From: Firmicutes bacterium UBA6113
GTDB lineage: Bacteria; Bacillota; Clostridia; Tissierellales; Sedimentibacteraceae
Direction: 5' to 3'
NCBI GenBank assembly: GCA_002422545.1
Contig: DIWF01000036.1
Location: forward strand, 62,001 to 126,000
Length of the DNA stretch: 64,000 bases
The notes beneath the pieces were generated by a model. The model saw only the letters and a list, made by a program, of their open reading frames with translations. It was not told the origin of the DNA and did no database searches. Shown here piece after piece: positions 1 to 9,141 of the stretch; position 1 is the first letter of the stretch; each line of letters starts with the position of its first letter. The position numbers and the translations under genes were made by a program.

Positions 1-70
1 TTTTTTGATTTATTAATGCTAATATTTTGTAATTATTTGTTAAAACTCTCAAATTTCAAAGAATATTCAA

Positions 71-119
71 TTGTCGAAATTATAGATATCTTGATATTTA
101 TTGCAATTTATGTTAATAT
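71..119 (+). promoter_or_regulatory. Candidate promoter with possible Spo0A box
   Basis: TTGATA at 91-96 and TAATAT at 114-119 are separated by 17 bases and resemble a sigma-A promoter for the gene starting at 170. TTGTCGAAA at 71-79 matches the core of the Spo0A box. In such AT-rich DNA either match could be chance; the regulatory reading is inference. Confidence 0.35.
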
Positions 120-169
120 TATGATAATTCTATAACTTTAATATGCATAGGTAGTGACGGGGGGTAAAA

Positions 170-1636
170 ATGAAAAAAAGAATATTAACAGCATTATTAG
201 CATTGATGATAATGCTTACGGTAGTATTGCCATCAAACGCATACGGATTAAGCTGGGATTTAACAGATCAGACAAAATTCATGCAGATAGCATTGAATGA
301 TATATTTGGGTTTGCGGATGCTACAGATTTGATAATCGACAAGCCTGGAACTAAAATTGAAAACAAAGTTTACAACAACATTTACATAACCAAAAATGTA
401 AAAAACGGAAAAACAGATTTGCGCAATGTTGTTGTAACAGGTGGATTGTTTGTTGAAGGAACCGGACAAAATTCAGTCTTAATCGAAAACTCGAAAGTAA
501 AGTGCCTCACAGTGAATAAGGAAGAAGGAACCGCAAAAATAATCGTCAAAGGCAGTACGGGAATTGATGCTGCAAAAATATATTCTGAAACAATTCTAGA
601 ACAGCAGAGTCTGTCAGGTAATGGTCTTAAAGATATCAGCATTTATAAAGACATTTCTTTGTCTTTAAAAACAGACAAAAAAGTTTCCTGGTCTCTAGAC
701 AAAAAAATTGCATCTATTAATTCTAGCGGCGAATTTTTGGCAAAAGATCTGGGTGAAGTTATAATTTATGCAAAAAACAGCGGAATAAAATCAGAATTTT
801 GCAAAATCAAAATTGTTGAGCCTGAAATTCCAACAATTAAGATCCTTGCCATAGGAAACTCATTTTCAAACGATTCATTGAGCATGGTATATGACATTGC
901 CAAGTCTGCAGGAATTGATGTGATTGCGGCCAACCTTAACTTCAATGGTTGTTCTCTTCAGACACACTGGATTAATGCAAGCAGCAACAACGCATATTAC
1001 ACATATCAAAAATGGACATCCGCCGGCATGAGTCAAAAGCCAAAACAGACTATGAAAACAGCCTTGCTGGATGAAGATTGGGACTACATAATTCTGCAGC
1101 AGTATTCAGGATACTCGGGAATTTATACAACATTTAAGCCGTACCTCAATTACCTTGCTTCATATGTAAAAGAATTGTCTCCAAATGCAAATCTATCATT
1201 GAACATGACTTGGGCATACGCATCTGACAGCAGCCATTCAGACTATGAAAGCTACAGAAGAAACCAGGACACCATGTACAAAGCCATTGCCAAGACATAC
1301 CAGCAGGCAGCTGATGAAAGCAAAATTGATATAATTATTCCCTGCGGAACATCAATTCAAAATGCAAGAACAAATCCATACCTGAAGTCCATAGGCGACG
1401 AACTTACCAGAGATGGTTTCCACTTAAATGAAGAGATGGGAAGGTACATAGCAGGTCTTACAGTCTTTGAAACATTAATTGTAAATGAGGAAAAAATCAA
1501 CAAAGATCTGTATAATGATGTTACATTCATCCCAGGCAAAGACCAGGACAAGAATCTGGTCAAATACGCAAAGAATTCTGTTATGGATGCCGTCAAAAAG
1601 CCTTTTAAAGTAACAGCTTTCAATGTAAAAAAATAA
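170..1636 (+). CDS. Secreted DUF4886-type SGNH hydrolase-like protein
   Basis: The 488-residue protein begins with a typical signal peptide (two Lys, Arg, a hydrophobic run, then PSNAYG near residue 25), so it is probably exported. Residues about 60-150 look beta-rich. Residues about 150-216 look like a bacterial Ig-like (Big_2) module ending in a KSEFCKIKIVEPE-like strand. From residue 223 the KILAIGNSFSNDSL block is characteristic of DUF4886 SGNH-fold proteins, with Ser231 in the nucleophile position. RDGFHLNEE near the C-terminus supplies the expected Asp-x-x-His pair. An esterase or deacetylase role on cell-surface carbohydrate is plausible but not shown. The start follows a G-rich ribosome site, and a strong terminator follows the gene. 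Confidence 0.8.
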   Translation: MKKRILTALLALMIMLTVVLPSNAYGLSWDLTDQTKFMQIALNDIFGFADATDLIIDKPGTKIENKVYNNIYITKNVKNGKTDLRNVVVTGGLFVEGTGQNSVLIENSKVKCLTVNKEEGTAKIIVKGSTGIDAAKIYSETILEQQSLSGNGLKDISIYKDISLSLKTDKKVSWSLDKKIASINSSGEFLAKDLGEVIIYAKNSGIKSEFCKIKIVEPEIPTIKILAIGNSFSNDSLSMVYDIAKSAGIDVIAANLNFNGCSLQTHWINASSNNAYYTYQKWTSAGMSQKPKQTMKTALLDEDWDYIILQQYSGYSGIYTTFKPYLNYLASYVKELSPNANLSLNMTWAYASDSSHSDYESYRRNQDTMYKAIAKTYQQAADESKIDIIIPCGTSIQNARTNPYLKSIGDELTRDGFHLNEEMGRYIAGLTVFETLIVNEEKINKDLYNDVTFIPGKDQDKNLVKYAKNSVMDAVKKPFKVTAFNVKK

Positions 1637-1685
1637 CAAAAAGACAAGGCATCTTGTTAATGTCATTAAGTTAAGATAATTACTT

Positions 1686-1722
1686 AAAAGAACAGAGTAT
1701 ATCAAAAACTCTGTTCTTTTTT
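1686..1722 (+). terminator. Intrinsic terminator after the SGNH gene
   Basis: A 13-base stem (AAAAGAACAGAGT at 1686-1698, ACTCTGTTCTTTT at 1708-1720) with a 9-base loop runs into Ts. It sits 50 bases after the stop of the upstream gene. Confidence 0.85.
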
Positions 1723-1945
1723 ATGTAATTTTTTAAAAAATAACTTTATGATTTAAACAATCGGCTTTATCTAGATTGCATTGTGCAAACTGTTAATGAA
1801 CAAAACGAATATGATGCAAAATTATTAAATCTTCATTGTTGGAATTTCATATAATTTAACTTCAAGCACTATCAACAGGTGCCAATGTTTTATAAAGGTA
1901 CATATAATAGCATAAATAGGTAAGTTTAGAAGCAGTAGTCTTTGT

Positions 1946-2104
1946 ATGAGTAATAATAATTTAAAGAGAACAAACAATTATAAACATAGATTATGCCGAT
2001 CTAAAAATATATTTAACAAAATTATCATGCATCCCATTATTCCAGGTGAAACAGACCTTATCCCGGAAAAAGTAATTATTATTCCTTCAAGTCCTATAGA
2101 TTAA
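1946..2104 (+). CDS. Possible 52-residue ORF ahead of the SpoIID-like gene
   Basis: An ATG-to-TAA frame of 52 codons ends 22 bases before the next gene. Its C-terminal half (IIPGETDLIPEKVIIIPSS) has the Pro/Ile-rich linker style seen at the N-terminus of the following SpoIID-like protein (IPGIPAEFVTIPEYITV). It may therefore be a separated remnant of the linker that in related clostridial proteins sits between a carboxypeptidase-regulatory-like domain and the SpoIID domain. No good ribosome site precedes the ATG. The rest of 1723-2126 holds nothing recognisable. Confidence 0.3.
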   Translation: MSNNNLKRTNNYKHRLCRSKNIFNKIIMHPIIPGETDLIPEKVIIIPSSPID

Positions 2105-2126
2105 TCAAATATTTAAGGAGATATAA

Positions 2127-3566
2127 ATGTTTTTATTAAATAATAATTATCATAACAATGCAGATTTGATTATAAATATACCAGGAATTCCAGCAGAATT
2201 TGTAACTATTCCTGAATATATAACGGTGCATTTAGATCGCCCTGATGAAATTGCTGAAAATGTAACCGTACCATTTATTGATTACATTAAAAACGTAGCA
2301 TCTTCAGAACTATATCCTACCTGGCCTGAAAACGCATTAAGAGCAAATATACATGCTATTATTTCTGTTGCATTAAACAGGTATATCTTAGAATGGTACA
2401 GGTCAAGAGGATATGAATTTGACATTACAAATTCAACACAATTTGATCAGGCGTTTGTTAAAGGCAGGGGTATATATGAAAGTATTGATAGAATTGTTAA
2501 TGAAATATTCAATGACTATGTTATCAGAGCTGGTCAAGTAATACCGCTTTTTACAACATTTTGTGATGGAAGGGTGACTAATTGCAATGGATTGTTTCAG
2601 TGGGGAAGTGTAGATTTAGCTGAACAAGGTTATACTCCCATGGATATTTTAAAATATTATTTTGGAGATGATATTTCTTTAGTTGAAAATGCACCCATTG
2701 GAGGTGTAGGTTTGACATATCCCGGAGAGCCGCTTATGCCTGGCGATTCAAGCATTATTATATTGAGACAACAATTAGGTTTAAACAGGATATCAATGAA
2801 TTTTCCTGCCATACCCCAAATAATTCCTGCAAATGGTTACTACGGGGAATCTACAGAAAATACAGTCAGAGAGTTCCAAAGAATCTTTAATTTGCCTGTA
2901 ACAGGAATAATAGATAAAGCTACATTTTATAAAATAAGACAAATTTACGCAGCGGTTTCCAAGTTATCCGAATTAGTAGTTGAAGGTTCGATATATGAAC
3001 AAATAATTGAAATATCAAAAGATGCTTTTTTAAAAGGAGACATAAGGCCTGGCGTTGATCTGTTACAATATCTGCTAAGTGTTATGTCAGTTTACTACCA
3101 ATCTGTACCAAGTGTTGCGATAACAGGAATATTTGATGAACAAACAAGGTTTGCTGTCATTGAATTTCAAAAAGTTATGGGTCTGCCAACAACGGGTATT
3201 GCAGATAAAGATACATTAAACCTATTGATTAGGGCTGCACTTGGAATATTCTCCACATTGCCTCCAAAGGAAGTATATATTCCCTATTTAAGGTTTCCAG
3301 GTTTACCTTACAGAAAAGGTGAGGGTAGAGAAAGCCCCGGCATATTGATAGCACAAGAAATGTTATCTTATATATCGTTGGCTATTCCATCAATCTCCTA
3401 TATAAGCGAAGATGGCATATTTGGAGAAGAAACAGAAAGAGCAGTAATAGCTTTTCAACAAATGTTTGGATTAGAGACGACAGGAGTGATAGATGAAGCT
3501 ACGTGGAATGAATTATCAAGAGTCTATATGCAACAGAGATATGGCGGGCTTCAACCGACATTATAA
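2127..3566 (+). CDS. SpoIID-like protein with three peptidoglycan-binding domains
   Basis: The 479-residue protein starts at an ATG behind AAGGAGAT. Residues about 25-195 (ITVHLDRPDE, NVTVPFIDYIKNVASSE, NGLFQWGS) match the SpoIID/LytB-like segment of a clostridial family of peptidoglycan-binding proteins. Three PG_binding_1 repeats follow at about 205-275, 295-370 and 385-470; each ends in a motif like FQRIFNLPVTGIID or FQQMFGLETTGVID. There is no signal peptide or membrane helix, which suggests a role inside the mother cell or in spore layers rather than ordinary secretion (inference). SpoIID proteins cleave denuded glycan strands during engulfment; catalytic activity here is not established. 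Confidence 0.8.
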   Translation: MFLLNNNYHNNADLIINIPGIPAEFVTIPEYITVHLDRPDEIAENVTVPFIDYIKNVASSELYPTWPENALRANIHAIISVALNRYILEWYRSRGYEFDITNSTQFDQAFVKGRGIYESIDRIVNEIFNDYVIRAGQVIPLFTTFCDGRVTNCNGLFQWGSVDLAEQGYTPMDILKYYFGDDISLVENAPIGGVGLTYPGEPLMPGDSSIIILRQQLGLNRISMNFPAIPQIIPANGYYGESTENTVREFQRIFNLPVTGIIDKATFYKIRQIYAAVSKLSELVVEGSIYEQIIEISKDAFLKGDIRPGVDLLQYLLSVMSVYYQSVPSVAITGIFDEQTRFAVIEFQKVMGLPTTGIADKDTLNLLIRAALGIFSTLPPKEVYIPYLRFPGLPYRKGEGRESPGILIAQEMLSYISLAIPSISYISEDGIFGEETERAVIAFQQMFGLETTGVIDEATWNELSRVYMQQRYGGLQPTL

Positions 3567-3741
3567 ATATTTAACAAACAAAAATGACTAAGGTCATAAA
3601 ACGTGAATTATTTAAGTGCAAAATTAAGACAAAACAAAACGCCAGCTAAAGGCATATTACATTATGATAAGTTCTTTATAATTAAACTCCATCACTCTAC
3701 TGCATATATTAAAGTATAACTTTAAGAAAGGAAATGATATA

Positions 3742-4161
3742 ATGTTGTATTCAATTCGTTCATATAATAGATTAAATGCAAGTGAAACTGGTATACTAGA
3801 CATTAGAGTATTAGGTAATAGAAATAGACCTATATCAAAAACTTTTGTTAGTATTGCTAAAATTTCTTATACAGGTCTATATAATGAAAGTGCAGAAGGT
3901 ATAGTAATAGCAGAATTATATACAGATAATAATGGTATAGTCCATATAGAATTACCAGTATTAAATGAGTTAATAGGTAGTAATGAATTTTATTCTGCGA
4001 GCATTTCTGACGAAGGATATTATAACGCTTATATTTACTATATTCAAATATGGCCTAATATGGCCACTTCATATGAGGTTGGCTTAACCCCAAGGATCAA
4101 TGGAGAAGAAAGATTTAAATTTATTTTTCAACCCCAAAAAGGAACCATTCATGAACACTAA
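3742..4161 (+). CDS. Small carboxypeptidase-regulatory-like beta-sandwich protein
   Basis: A 139-residue protein with ribosome site AAGGAAATG-like just upstream. The pattern GILDIRVLGNRNRPISKTFV, a TDNNGIVHIELP turn and a C-terminal beta strand resembles the transthyretin/CarboxypepD_reg-like domain. Clostridial SpoIID/peptidoglycan-binding proteins normally carry that domain at their own N-terminus. Here it would be a stand-alone gene just after the SpoIID-like gene, suggesting a split partner. No signal peptide is seen. The domain assignment rests on pattern only. Confidence 0.55.
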   Translation: MLYSIRSYNRLNASETGILDIRVLGNRNRPISKTFVSIAKISYTGLYNESAEGIVIAELYTDNNGIVHIELPVLNELIGSNEFYSASISDEGYYNAYIYYIQIWPNMATSYEVGLTPRINGEERFKFIFQPQKGTIHEH

Positions 4162-4264
4162 TTTTATTTAATTAGAATTTTATATACTTTTGCTAAAAGA
4201 TTCTATCATATTCAATTTTATGAGGTAAAGCAAAAGAATATTTGCGTACAAAAAATAAGTCCCT

Positions 4265-4308
4265 AAATAAAAAAAGTCAATTGAGAGTGCACAAACTTAC
4301 AATTGACT
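4265..4308 (-). terminator. Intrinsic terminator for the aro operon
   Basis: Read on the minus strand, AGTCAATTG and CAATTGACT form a 9-base stem (4275-4283 with 4300-4308) followed by a run of seven Ts. It lies about 65 bases after the aroK stop and ends the aromatic operon. Confidence 0.75.
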
Positions 4309-4331
4309 ATAATTCTATGATTCTATTTGTC

Positions 4332-4378
4332 ACAAGATGGTTAACTTAATGACATTGGGCATCTTGTCTTTTTATTTT
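4332..4378 (+). terminator. Plus-strand terminator facing the aro operon
   Basis: ACAAGATG (4332-4339) and CATCTTGT (4360-4367) form a stem followed by CTTTTTATTTT. It would stop transcription from the small gene ending at 4161. Its loop contains a 16-base sequence that recurs inverted at 1659-1674. Confidence 0.6.
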
Positions 4379-4863
4379 ACAACTTTTTGGATAATATCCT
4401 GCACGGTTTCTGAAATCTCTCCTGAATTGACCACTTCTATATCACAGTACGTCTTGTACAACTCTATTCTTTCATAATATAAATCATATACTTTTTTTAT
4501 TCCATCTTTGAGGAGGGGGCGGGTGCTCATGTCTATGTCAGATACTATGTCTTCCACACATCTGTTTATGAAGACAATGGTGGAGCTTTGTTTGAGGAAG
4601 TCAATATTTTCTTTCCTTTTTATTATTCCTCCGCCTGCAGATATGATGCAATTGTCCATTTTGCTCAGCTCTTCAGCGCATCTTGTTTCTGCATCCCTGA
4701 AACACTCCTCGTTTACAGCAAAAAGTTCCTTGATTGTTTTATGTTCTTTTTTTTCAATATGTTCATCCATATCTATAAACTTCATACTCAGTTTGCTGGA
4801 AAGCATGAGTCCAATTGTGCTTTTGCCGCTTCCGGGCATTCCAATCAATACTATGTTTTTCAT
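4372..4863 (-). CDS. aroK: Shikimate kinase
   Basis: Phosphorylates shikimate to shikimate 3-phosphate with ATP, the fifth step of the shikimate pathway, in the cytoplasm. The 163-residue length is normal for AroK. The Walker A motif GMPGSGKST is at residues 8-16. The shikimate-binding D-x-D region (FIDMDEHIE) and the SAGGGII glycine loop are visible. The ATG overlaps the aroC stop by four bases, so it is translationally coupled as last gene of the aroF-tyrA-aroB-aroA-aroC-aroK operon. A terminator follows. Confidence 0.93.
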   Translation of the reverse strand: MKNIVLIGMPGSGKSTIGLMLSSKLSMKFIDMDEHIEKKEHKTIKELFAVNEECFRDAETRCAEELSKMDNCIISAGGGIIKRKENIDFLKQSSTIVFINRCVEDIVSDIDMSTRPLLKDGIKKVYDLYYERIELYKTYCDIEVVNSGEISETVQDIIQKVVK

Positions 4864-5975
4864 ATTTCACCTTTAGTTTTGTTGAAAAAAATTTCACCTT
4901 CCCGTTCCATGATTAAATCAAGAACAACAAGTGCAGCAGCTGCATTAATAACAGGAATTGCTCTTTGCACAATGCAGGGGTCGTGACGTCCGCTTATTTG
5001 CAGTGTTGTGTTTTCCAGGGTTGAAATATCTATTGTTTCCTGCAGCTTTGAAATTGACGGTGTAGGCTTTATAGCCGTCCTGAAAACAACAGGCATTCCG
5101 TTTGTAATGCCCCCAAGGATTCCACCATTGTTGTTGCTTTTTAAAAACACGTTTCCGTCCTGTGTATAGTATGGATCGTTTGACTCTGAGCCCCTCATGT
5201 TTGTCATGTTAAAACCCTGTCCGAACTCAACCCCCTTTACTGCAGGTATGGAAAAAATCATGTGTGAAATTTTGCTCTCCACAGAATCAAAGAATGGTTC
5301 GCCGTATCCTGCAGGAATGTTAAGTATTATTGTTTCTGCAACTCCCCCAACAGAATCACCCTCTTCTTTAGCTTTTAATATTTCCTGCTGCATAAGTTTT
5401 TTTGCTTGCTGATTTATAACAGGAAAATCCATGTTCTTTATATTCATAATAGTCTCAGGATTTTCTTTAAAAATACTATTATCATCAATGTTATATATTT
5501 TTTTTATTCTTGTTCCTATTAAAATCCCCTTATAATTTTCAAGAACCTGCATGGCAAGTGCACCTGCGAACAAAAGAGGAGCTGTTATCCTTCCCGAAAA
5601 GTGTCCTCCTCCTCGATAATCATTAAAGCCTGAATATTTCACATGGCCCGTATAATCCGCATGGCCCGGGCGCATGGCAGACTTAAGATATGAATAGTCT
5701 TTCGACCTTGTATCCTCATTTAATATAATTGCGCAAAGGGGGCTTCCTGTAGTCTTTCCTTCAAACAAGCCGCTTACAATATTTGGCTTGTCGCTTTCCT
5801 TCCTTGCTGTTGAAAAACTATCTTTTCCGGGGGCACGCCTCTCCATTTGACTTTCTATGAAGTTCATGTCTATTTCAAGTCCGGAAGGCAGACCGTCTAT
5901 TACAACACCTATGGCACCGCCGTGAGATTCACCGAATATGCTTACTTTTAATTTATTGCCTATCATTGAACTCAT
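4860..5975 (-). CDS. aroC: Chorismate synthase
   Basis: Converts 5-enolpyruvylshikimate 3-phosphate to chorismate using reduced FMN. The 371-residue protein has the family signatures FGESHGGAIG near residue 14, RPGHADYTGHVKY near 105 and a GGGHFSGR segment. The C-terminal GRHDPCIVQRAIPV block is also typical. Its start overlaps the end of aroA by 23 bases and its stop overlaps aroK by four, indicating tight coupling. It is the branch-point enzyme feeding pheA and tyrA, both in this cluster. Confidence 0.96.
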   Translation of the reverse strand: MSSMIGNKLKVSIFGESHGGAIGVVIDGLPSGLEIDMNFIESQMERRAPGKDSFSTARKESDKPNIVSGLFEGKTTGSPLCAIILNEDTRSKDYSYLKSAMRPGHADYTGHVKYSGFNDYRGGGHFSGRITAPLLFAGALAMQVLENYKGILIGTRIKKIYNIDDNSIFKENPETIMNIKNMDFPVINQQAKKLMQQEILKAKEEGDSVGGVAETIILNIPAGYGEPFFDSVESKISHMIFSIPAVKGVEFGQGFNMTNMRGSESNDPYYTQDGNVFLKSNNNGGILGGITNGMPVVFRTAIKPTPSISKLQETIDISTLENTTLQISGRHDPCIVQRAIPVINAAAALVVLDLIMEREGEIFFNKTKGEI

Positions 5976-7218
5976 TTATTTCACCTCCAAGCATTTTATA
6001 GTCTTCCCAGAAGTTAGGGTATGACTTGTTGACTGCCATGCAGTCCTTAAGAATTATGTCTTCACGGCATCTTGTTGCAGCCACAGCAAGAGACATTGCT
6101 ATGCGGTGGTCATTCCAGCTGTCAACAACTGCCCCTCCGTCTAAAACATCTTTTCCCTTGATTATAAGTCCGTCTTTTTGTTCCTCTATAATAGCTCCAA
6201 GTTTTCCAAGCTCTGTTGAAATGGCCTTCAGGCGGTCAGATTCCTTTATTCTTAATCTTTCTGCATTGATTATATATGTAGTTACTCCATCCTTAAGAGA
6301 TGCCAGCACTGTAAGAATTGGTACTAAATCGGGTATTTGAGAAGCATCTATTGTAACTTCCTCCATGCCTCTGTCATATTTCCTGACAATATCTACAATT
6401 TCCTTATCTCCCTGCAGTGAGTCAACGTTAAGTCCTAGACAATCCACATTGTTTCCTATTTCTCGTGCAACTATGAAAAATGCAGCCTGTGAATAATCTC
6501 CTTCTACTCTGTAATGAGCATTCTTATACCTACATTCCTTGTTTATTTTTAGCTCCCTGTAGTCATGGTTCTCTACAAAGATGCCGAATTTTTCAAGCAT
6601 GTTTATGGTAAGGTCCACATAACCTCGCGACTCTAAGTTGTCCTTTATCCTTATTGATGTTTCTTTTTCAAGAAGAGGAAGTGCAAACAACAACCCTGAA
6701 ATAAACTGAGAGCTTACCCCTCCTGTCATTTCGTAAGTTCCTCCCTTGAGATTTCCTTTTGCCCTTAAAGGCAGCTGTCCATCATTAGTTTCATAATCAA
6801 TGCTGTCTCTTTTGAATATTTCATAAAACACATCAAGGGGCCTCTTGGACAGATTTCCGGAACCGGTGAATGTGCATCTATCTGCAAGCATCAGTCCCAC
6901 AGGTATGAGAAACCTAAGGGTTGATCCCGACTCCCTGCAGTTTATGAAAGCTTCAGAAACATTTCCTTTGCTTCCTCTTATACAAAGAGTACTGTATGAA
7001 CCATTCTCTGAAACTTCAATTTCCGCTCCCAGCTGTATTATGCCGTCCATGGTTGCTTTGATATCTTCTGACAAAATAACATTTTCTATTATGCTTTCTC
7101 CAGAGCTTAAGCCCGCGCAAATTACTGCTCTGTGGCTCATGCTCTTTGACGGAGGAGCTAATATTTTTCCGTTTAATTTTGCTGGCTTAATTTTAATTGC
7201 AGACATATATTTCTCCAT
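5953..7218 (-). CDS. aroA: 3-phosphoshikimate 1-carboxyvinyltransferase (EPSP synthase)
   Basis: Transfers enolpyruvyl from PEP to shikimate 3-phosphate. The 421-residue protein shows the N-terminal PPSKSMSHRA signature, ESGSTLRFL near residue 96, and a C-terminal RIKESDRL block with DHRIAMSLAVA, all diagnostic of EPSP synthase. The length is normal. The start follows directly on aroB with a one-base stop/start overlap. A second possible ATG lies at codon 5 (MSAIKIKPAKLNG), so the true N-terminus may be four residues shorter. Confidence 0.95.
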   Translation of the reverse strand: MEKYMSAIKIKPAKLNGKILAPPSKSMSHRAVICAGLSSGESIIENVILSEDIKATMDGIIQLGAEIEVSENGSYSTLCIRGSKGNVSEAFINCRESGSTLRFLIPVGLMLADRCTFTGSGNLSKRPLDVFYEIFKRDSIDYETNDGQLPLRAKGNLKGGTYEMTGGVSSQFISGLLFALPLLEKETSIRIKDNLESRGYVDLTINMLEKFGIFVENHDYRELKINKECRYKNAHYRVEGDYSQAAFFIVAREIGNNVDCLGLNVDSLQGDKEIVDIVRKYDRGMEEVTIDASQIPDLVPILTVLASLKDGVTTYIINAERLRIKESDRLKAISTELGKLGAIIEEQKDGLIIKGKDVLDGGAVVDSWNDHRIAMSLAVAATRCREDIILKDCMAVNKSYPNFWEDYKMLGGEINEFNDRQ

Positions 7219-8279
7219 TAAATGAATTTGCTTGTTTCTTCTTCAGGTATTATGTAAATAAATGCATTTCCAATATCTTTTAAAAGTATCAGGTTCAATT
7301 TTCCAGATATGTTCTTTTTGTCAACCAAAATGCTCTTAATTATTTCTTCTCTGTCCAAATGAGGGATTATGTATTCTATACCGTAGTTTTCAAGTATATC
7401 CTTAATTTTATCCGATGTTCCTTTTTCAGTGAGACCCATTTCCTCACTTTTTTTAGTTATCAAATACATTCCAACAGAAACAGCTTCACCATGAGAATAT
7501 TTTTCATAGTTGAAATATTTTTCAATGGCATGACCTATGGTATGACCAAAATTCAAAAGCATTCTTATGCCCTTGTCTTTTTCATCCATTTCAACCATTT
7601 CTTTTTTTATGCTTAAACATCTGAAAATGATGTCTTCAATATTTTCTAAAAGTTCAAATTTGTTTTTTATATCAAGAAGCATACTGAACAATTCCTCGTC
7701 TCTTATGCATCCGTACTTTATGGCTTCTCCAAGACCATCCTTTACAAACTTCTCGGGAAGACTGTTGAGCACTTCCGGGTCCACGAGCACAAGTCTTGGA
7801 TGATAAAAGCTTCCTATTAGGTTTTTCCCTTCATCAAGGTTTACTGCAACCTTGCCTCCTATGCTTGAGTCTATTTGTGCAAGAAGTGATGTGGGAATCT
7901 GTACAAAATCTATACCTCTCAAATATGTTGAGGCGGCAAAGCCGGCCAAATCTCCAACAACTCCGCCTCCAAGGGCGACTATCAAATCTCCTCTTGTAAT
8001 TCCCATGCTCACAAGATTTGAGTACACATGTTTCAAAGTATCAACCGTCTTACTTTGTTCCCCTGGCTTTATAACTATGAATGTGGGTGTAAAACCTTCT
8101 GCAGCCAGGGATTTTCCAAGTATTTCACCATATAAGCCGAACACATTTTCATCTGTTACAACAGCAATTTTAATGTTGCTGTAAACTTTTCTTATTTCAT
8201 GTCCTGCATTTTTTATAATTCCTTTTTCTATAATAATATTGCTTGTAATATTTCCTACATTCATATTAAGCTTTTTCAT
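7218..8279 (-). CDS. aroB: 3-dehydroquinate synthase
   Basis: Converts DAHP to 3-dehydroquinate using NAD and a divalent metal. The 353-residue protein has the GGGVVGDLAGFAASTYLRG nucleotide/substrate signature near residue 105 and the GHTIGHAIEK metal-ligand motif near 250. The start overlaps the end of tyrA by 14 bases. aroD and aroE, needed for the next two steps, are not in this window. Confidence 0.95.
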   Translation of the reverse strand: MKKLNMNVGNITSNIIIEKGIIKNAGHEIRKVYSNIKIAVVTDENVFGLYGEILGKSLAAEGFTPTFIVIKPGEQSKTVDTLKHVYSNLVSMGITRGDLIVALGGGVVGDLAGFAASTYLRGIDFVQIPTSLLAQIDSSIGGKVAVNLDEGKNLIGSFYHPRLVLVDPEVLNSLPEKFVKDGLGEAIKYGCIRDEELFSMLLDIKNKFELLENIEDIIFRCLSIKKEMVEMDEKDKGIRMLLNFGHTIGHAIEKYFNYEKYSHGEAVSVGMYLITKKSEEMGLTEKGTSDKIKDILENYGIEYIIPHLDREEIIKSILVDKKNISGKLNLILLKDIGNAFIYIIPEEETSKFI

Positions 8280-9132
8280 AGTTCATCTCTTTTCTCAGCA
8301 TGCTGCTGTTTTTAAAAACCAACTTCAGGGAATCAATGTCATCGTTGTCAATCATTTTGGAAATATTTTTTATGTCCTCAATTACATCTTCCAGTTCTGC
8401 AAGTATATTTTGTTTGTTTTCATGAAGGAGTTCACTCCACAACTCGCAGTTTATGTCTGCAACCCTTGTAATATCCCTGAAACTTCCTCCATGTAAGTCT
8501 CTGCTCAATTCAAAACTCTTGCTGTTCATCATGATGCATGCCAGTATGTGTGGAAGCTGGCTTGTGTATGCAACTATCTTGTCATGTTCTCTGGGAGACA
8601 TTTCAATTATTCTCTTAAATCCTATTGTAAATAGAATTTCCTTTAAAAGCAATACCAATTCTTTATTGCTTTTTTCATCAGGCGTTATGATGTAATTTGT
8701 TCCTTGAAATATGTTGCTGTCTGAATATTTGTAACCCATGCTTTCCTTGCCGGACATGGGATGACCGCCAATGAATTCACAGTCACTCCTTAATAGGTCT
8801 CTTGCTCCCTCAACAATTTTTTCTTTTATTCCTGATGTATCGGTTATCAAAGCTCCATGTTTGAAATTGTCCCTGTTGTTTTTCATGAACTCAAGGACAG
8901 CATTGGGGTATGTGCACAAAATTACTATATCAGAATCTTTCAGTGGAATTTTATCATCTTCAAATAAATCATCTATTATTCCCGACTCATGAGCTTCCCT
9001 CAGTACATCCCTGTCAAGGTCCAATGCCCATATGTTTTTAACTTTTAAATTTTCCCTTATGGCTTTGGCCATGGAACCTCCTATGAGTCCCAGCCCCACG
9101 ATTGTAATATTAAAGTCACATGCTATGTCCAT
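8266..9132 (-). CDS. tyrA: Prephenate dehydrogenase
   Basis: Oxidatively decarboxylates prephenate to 4-hydroxyphenylpyruvate, the tyrosine branch. The 288-residue protein opens with the Rossmann motif GLGLIGGSMAKAI. It also carries IIGGHPMSG-like and YTSQLPHILA-like segments typical of TyrA. It lacks the C-terminal ACT domain of many Firmicute TyrA proteins, so feedback control by tyrosine may act on transcription (see the upstream tyrosine-rich leader) or on the DAHP synthase. It lies nine bases after aroF. Confidence 0.93.
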   Translation of the reverse strand: MDIACDFNITIVGLGLIGGSMAKAIRENLKVKNIWALDLDRDVLREAHESGIIDDLFEDDKIPLKDSDIVILCTYPNAVLEFMKNNRDNFKHGALITDTSGIKEKIVEGARDLLRSDCEFIGGHPMSGKESMGYKYSDSNIFQGTNYIITPDEKSNKELVLLLKEILFTIGFKRIIEMSPREHDKIVAYTSQLPHILACIMMNSKSFELSRDLHGGSFRDITRVADINCELWSELLHENKQNILAELEDVIEDIKNISKMIDNDDIDSLKLVFKNSSMLRKEMNYEKA

Positions 9133-9141
9133 AGTGCACCT

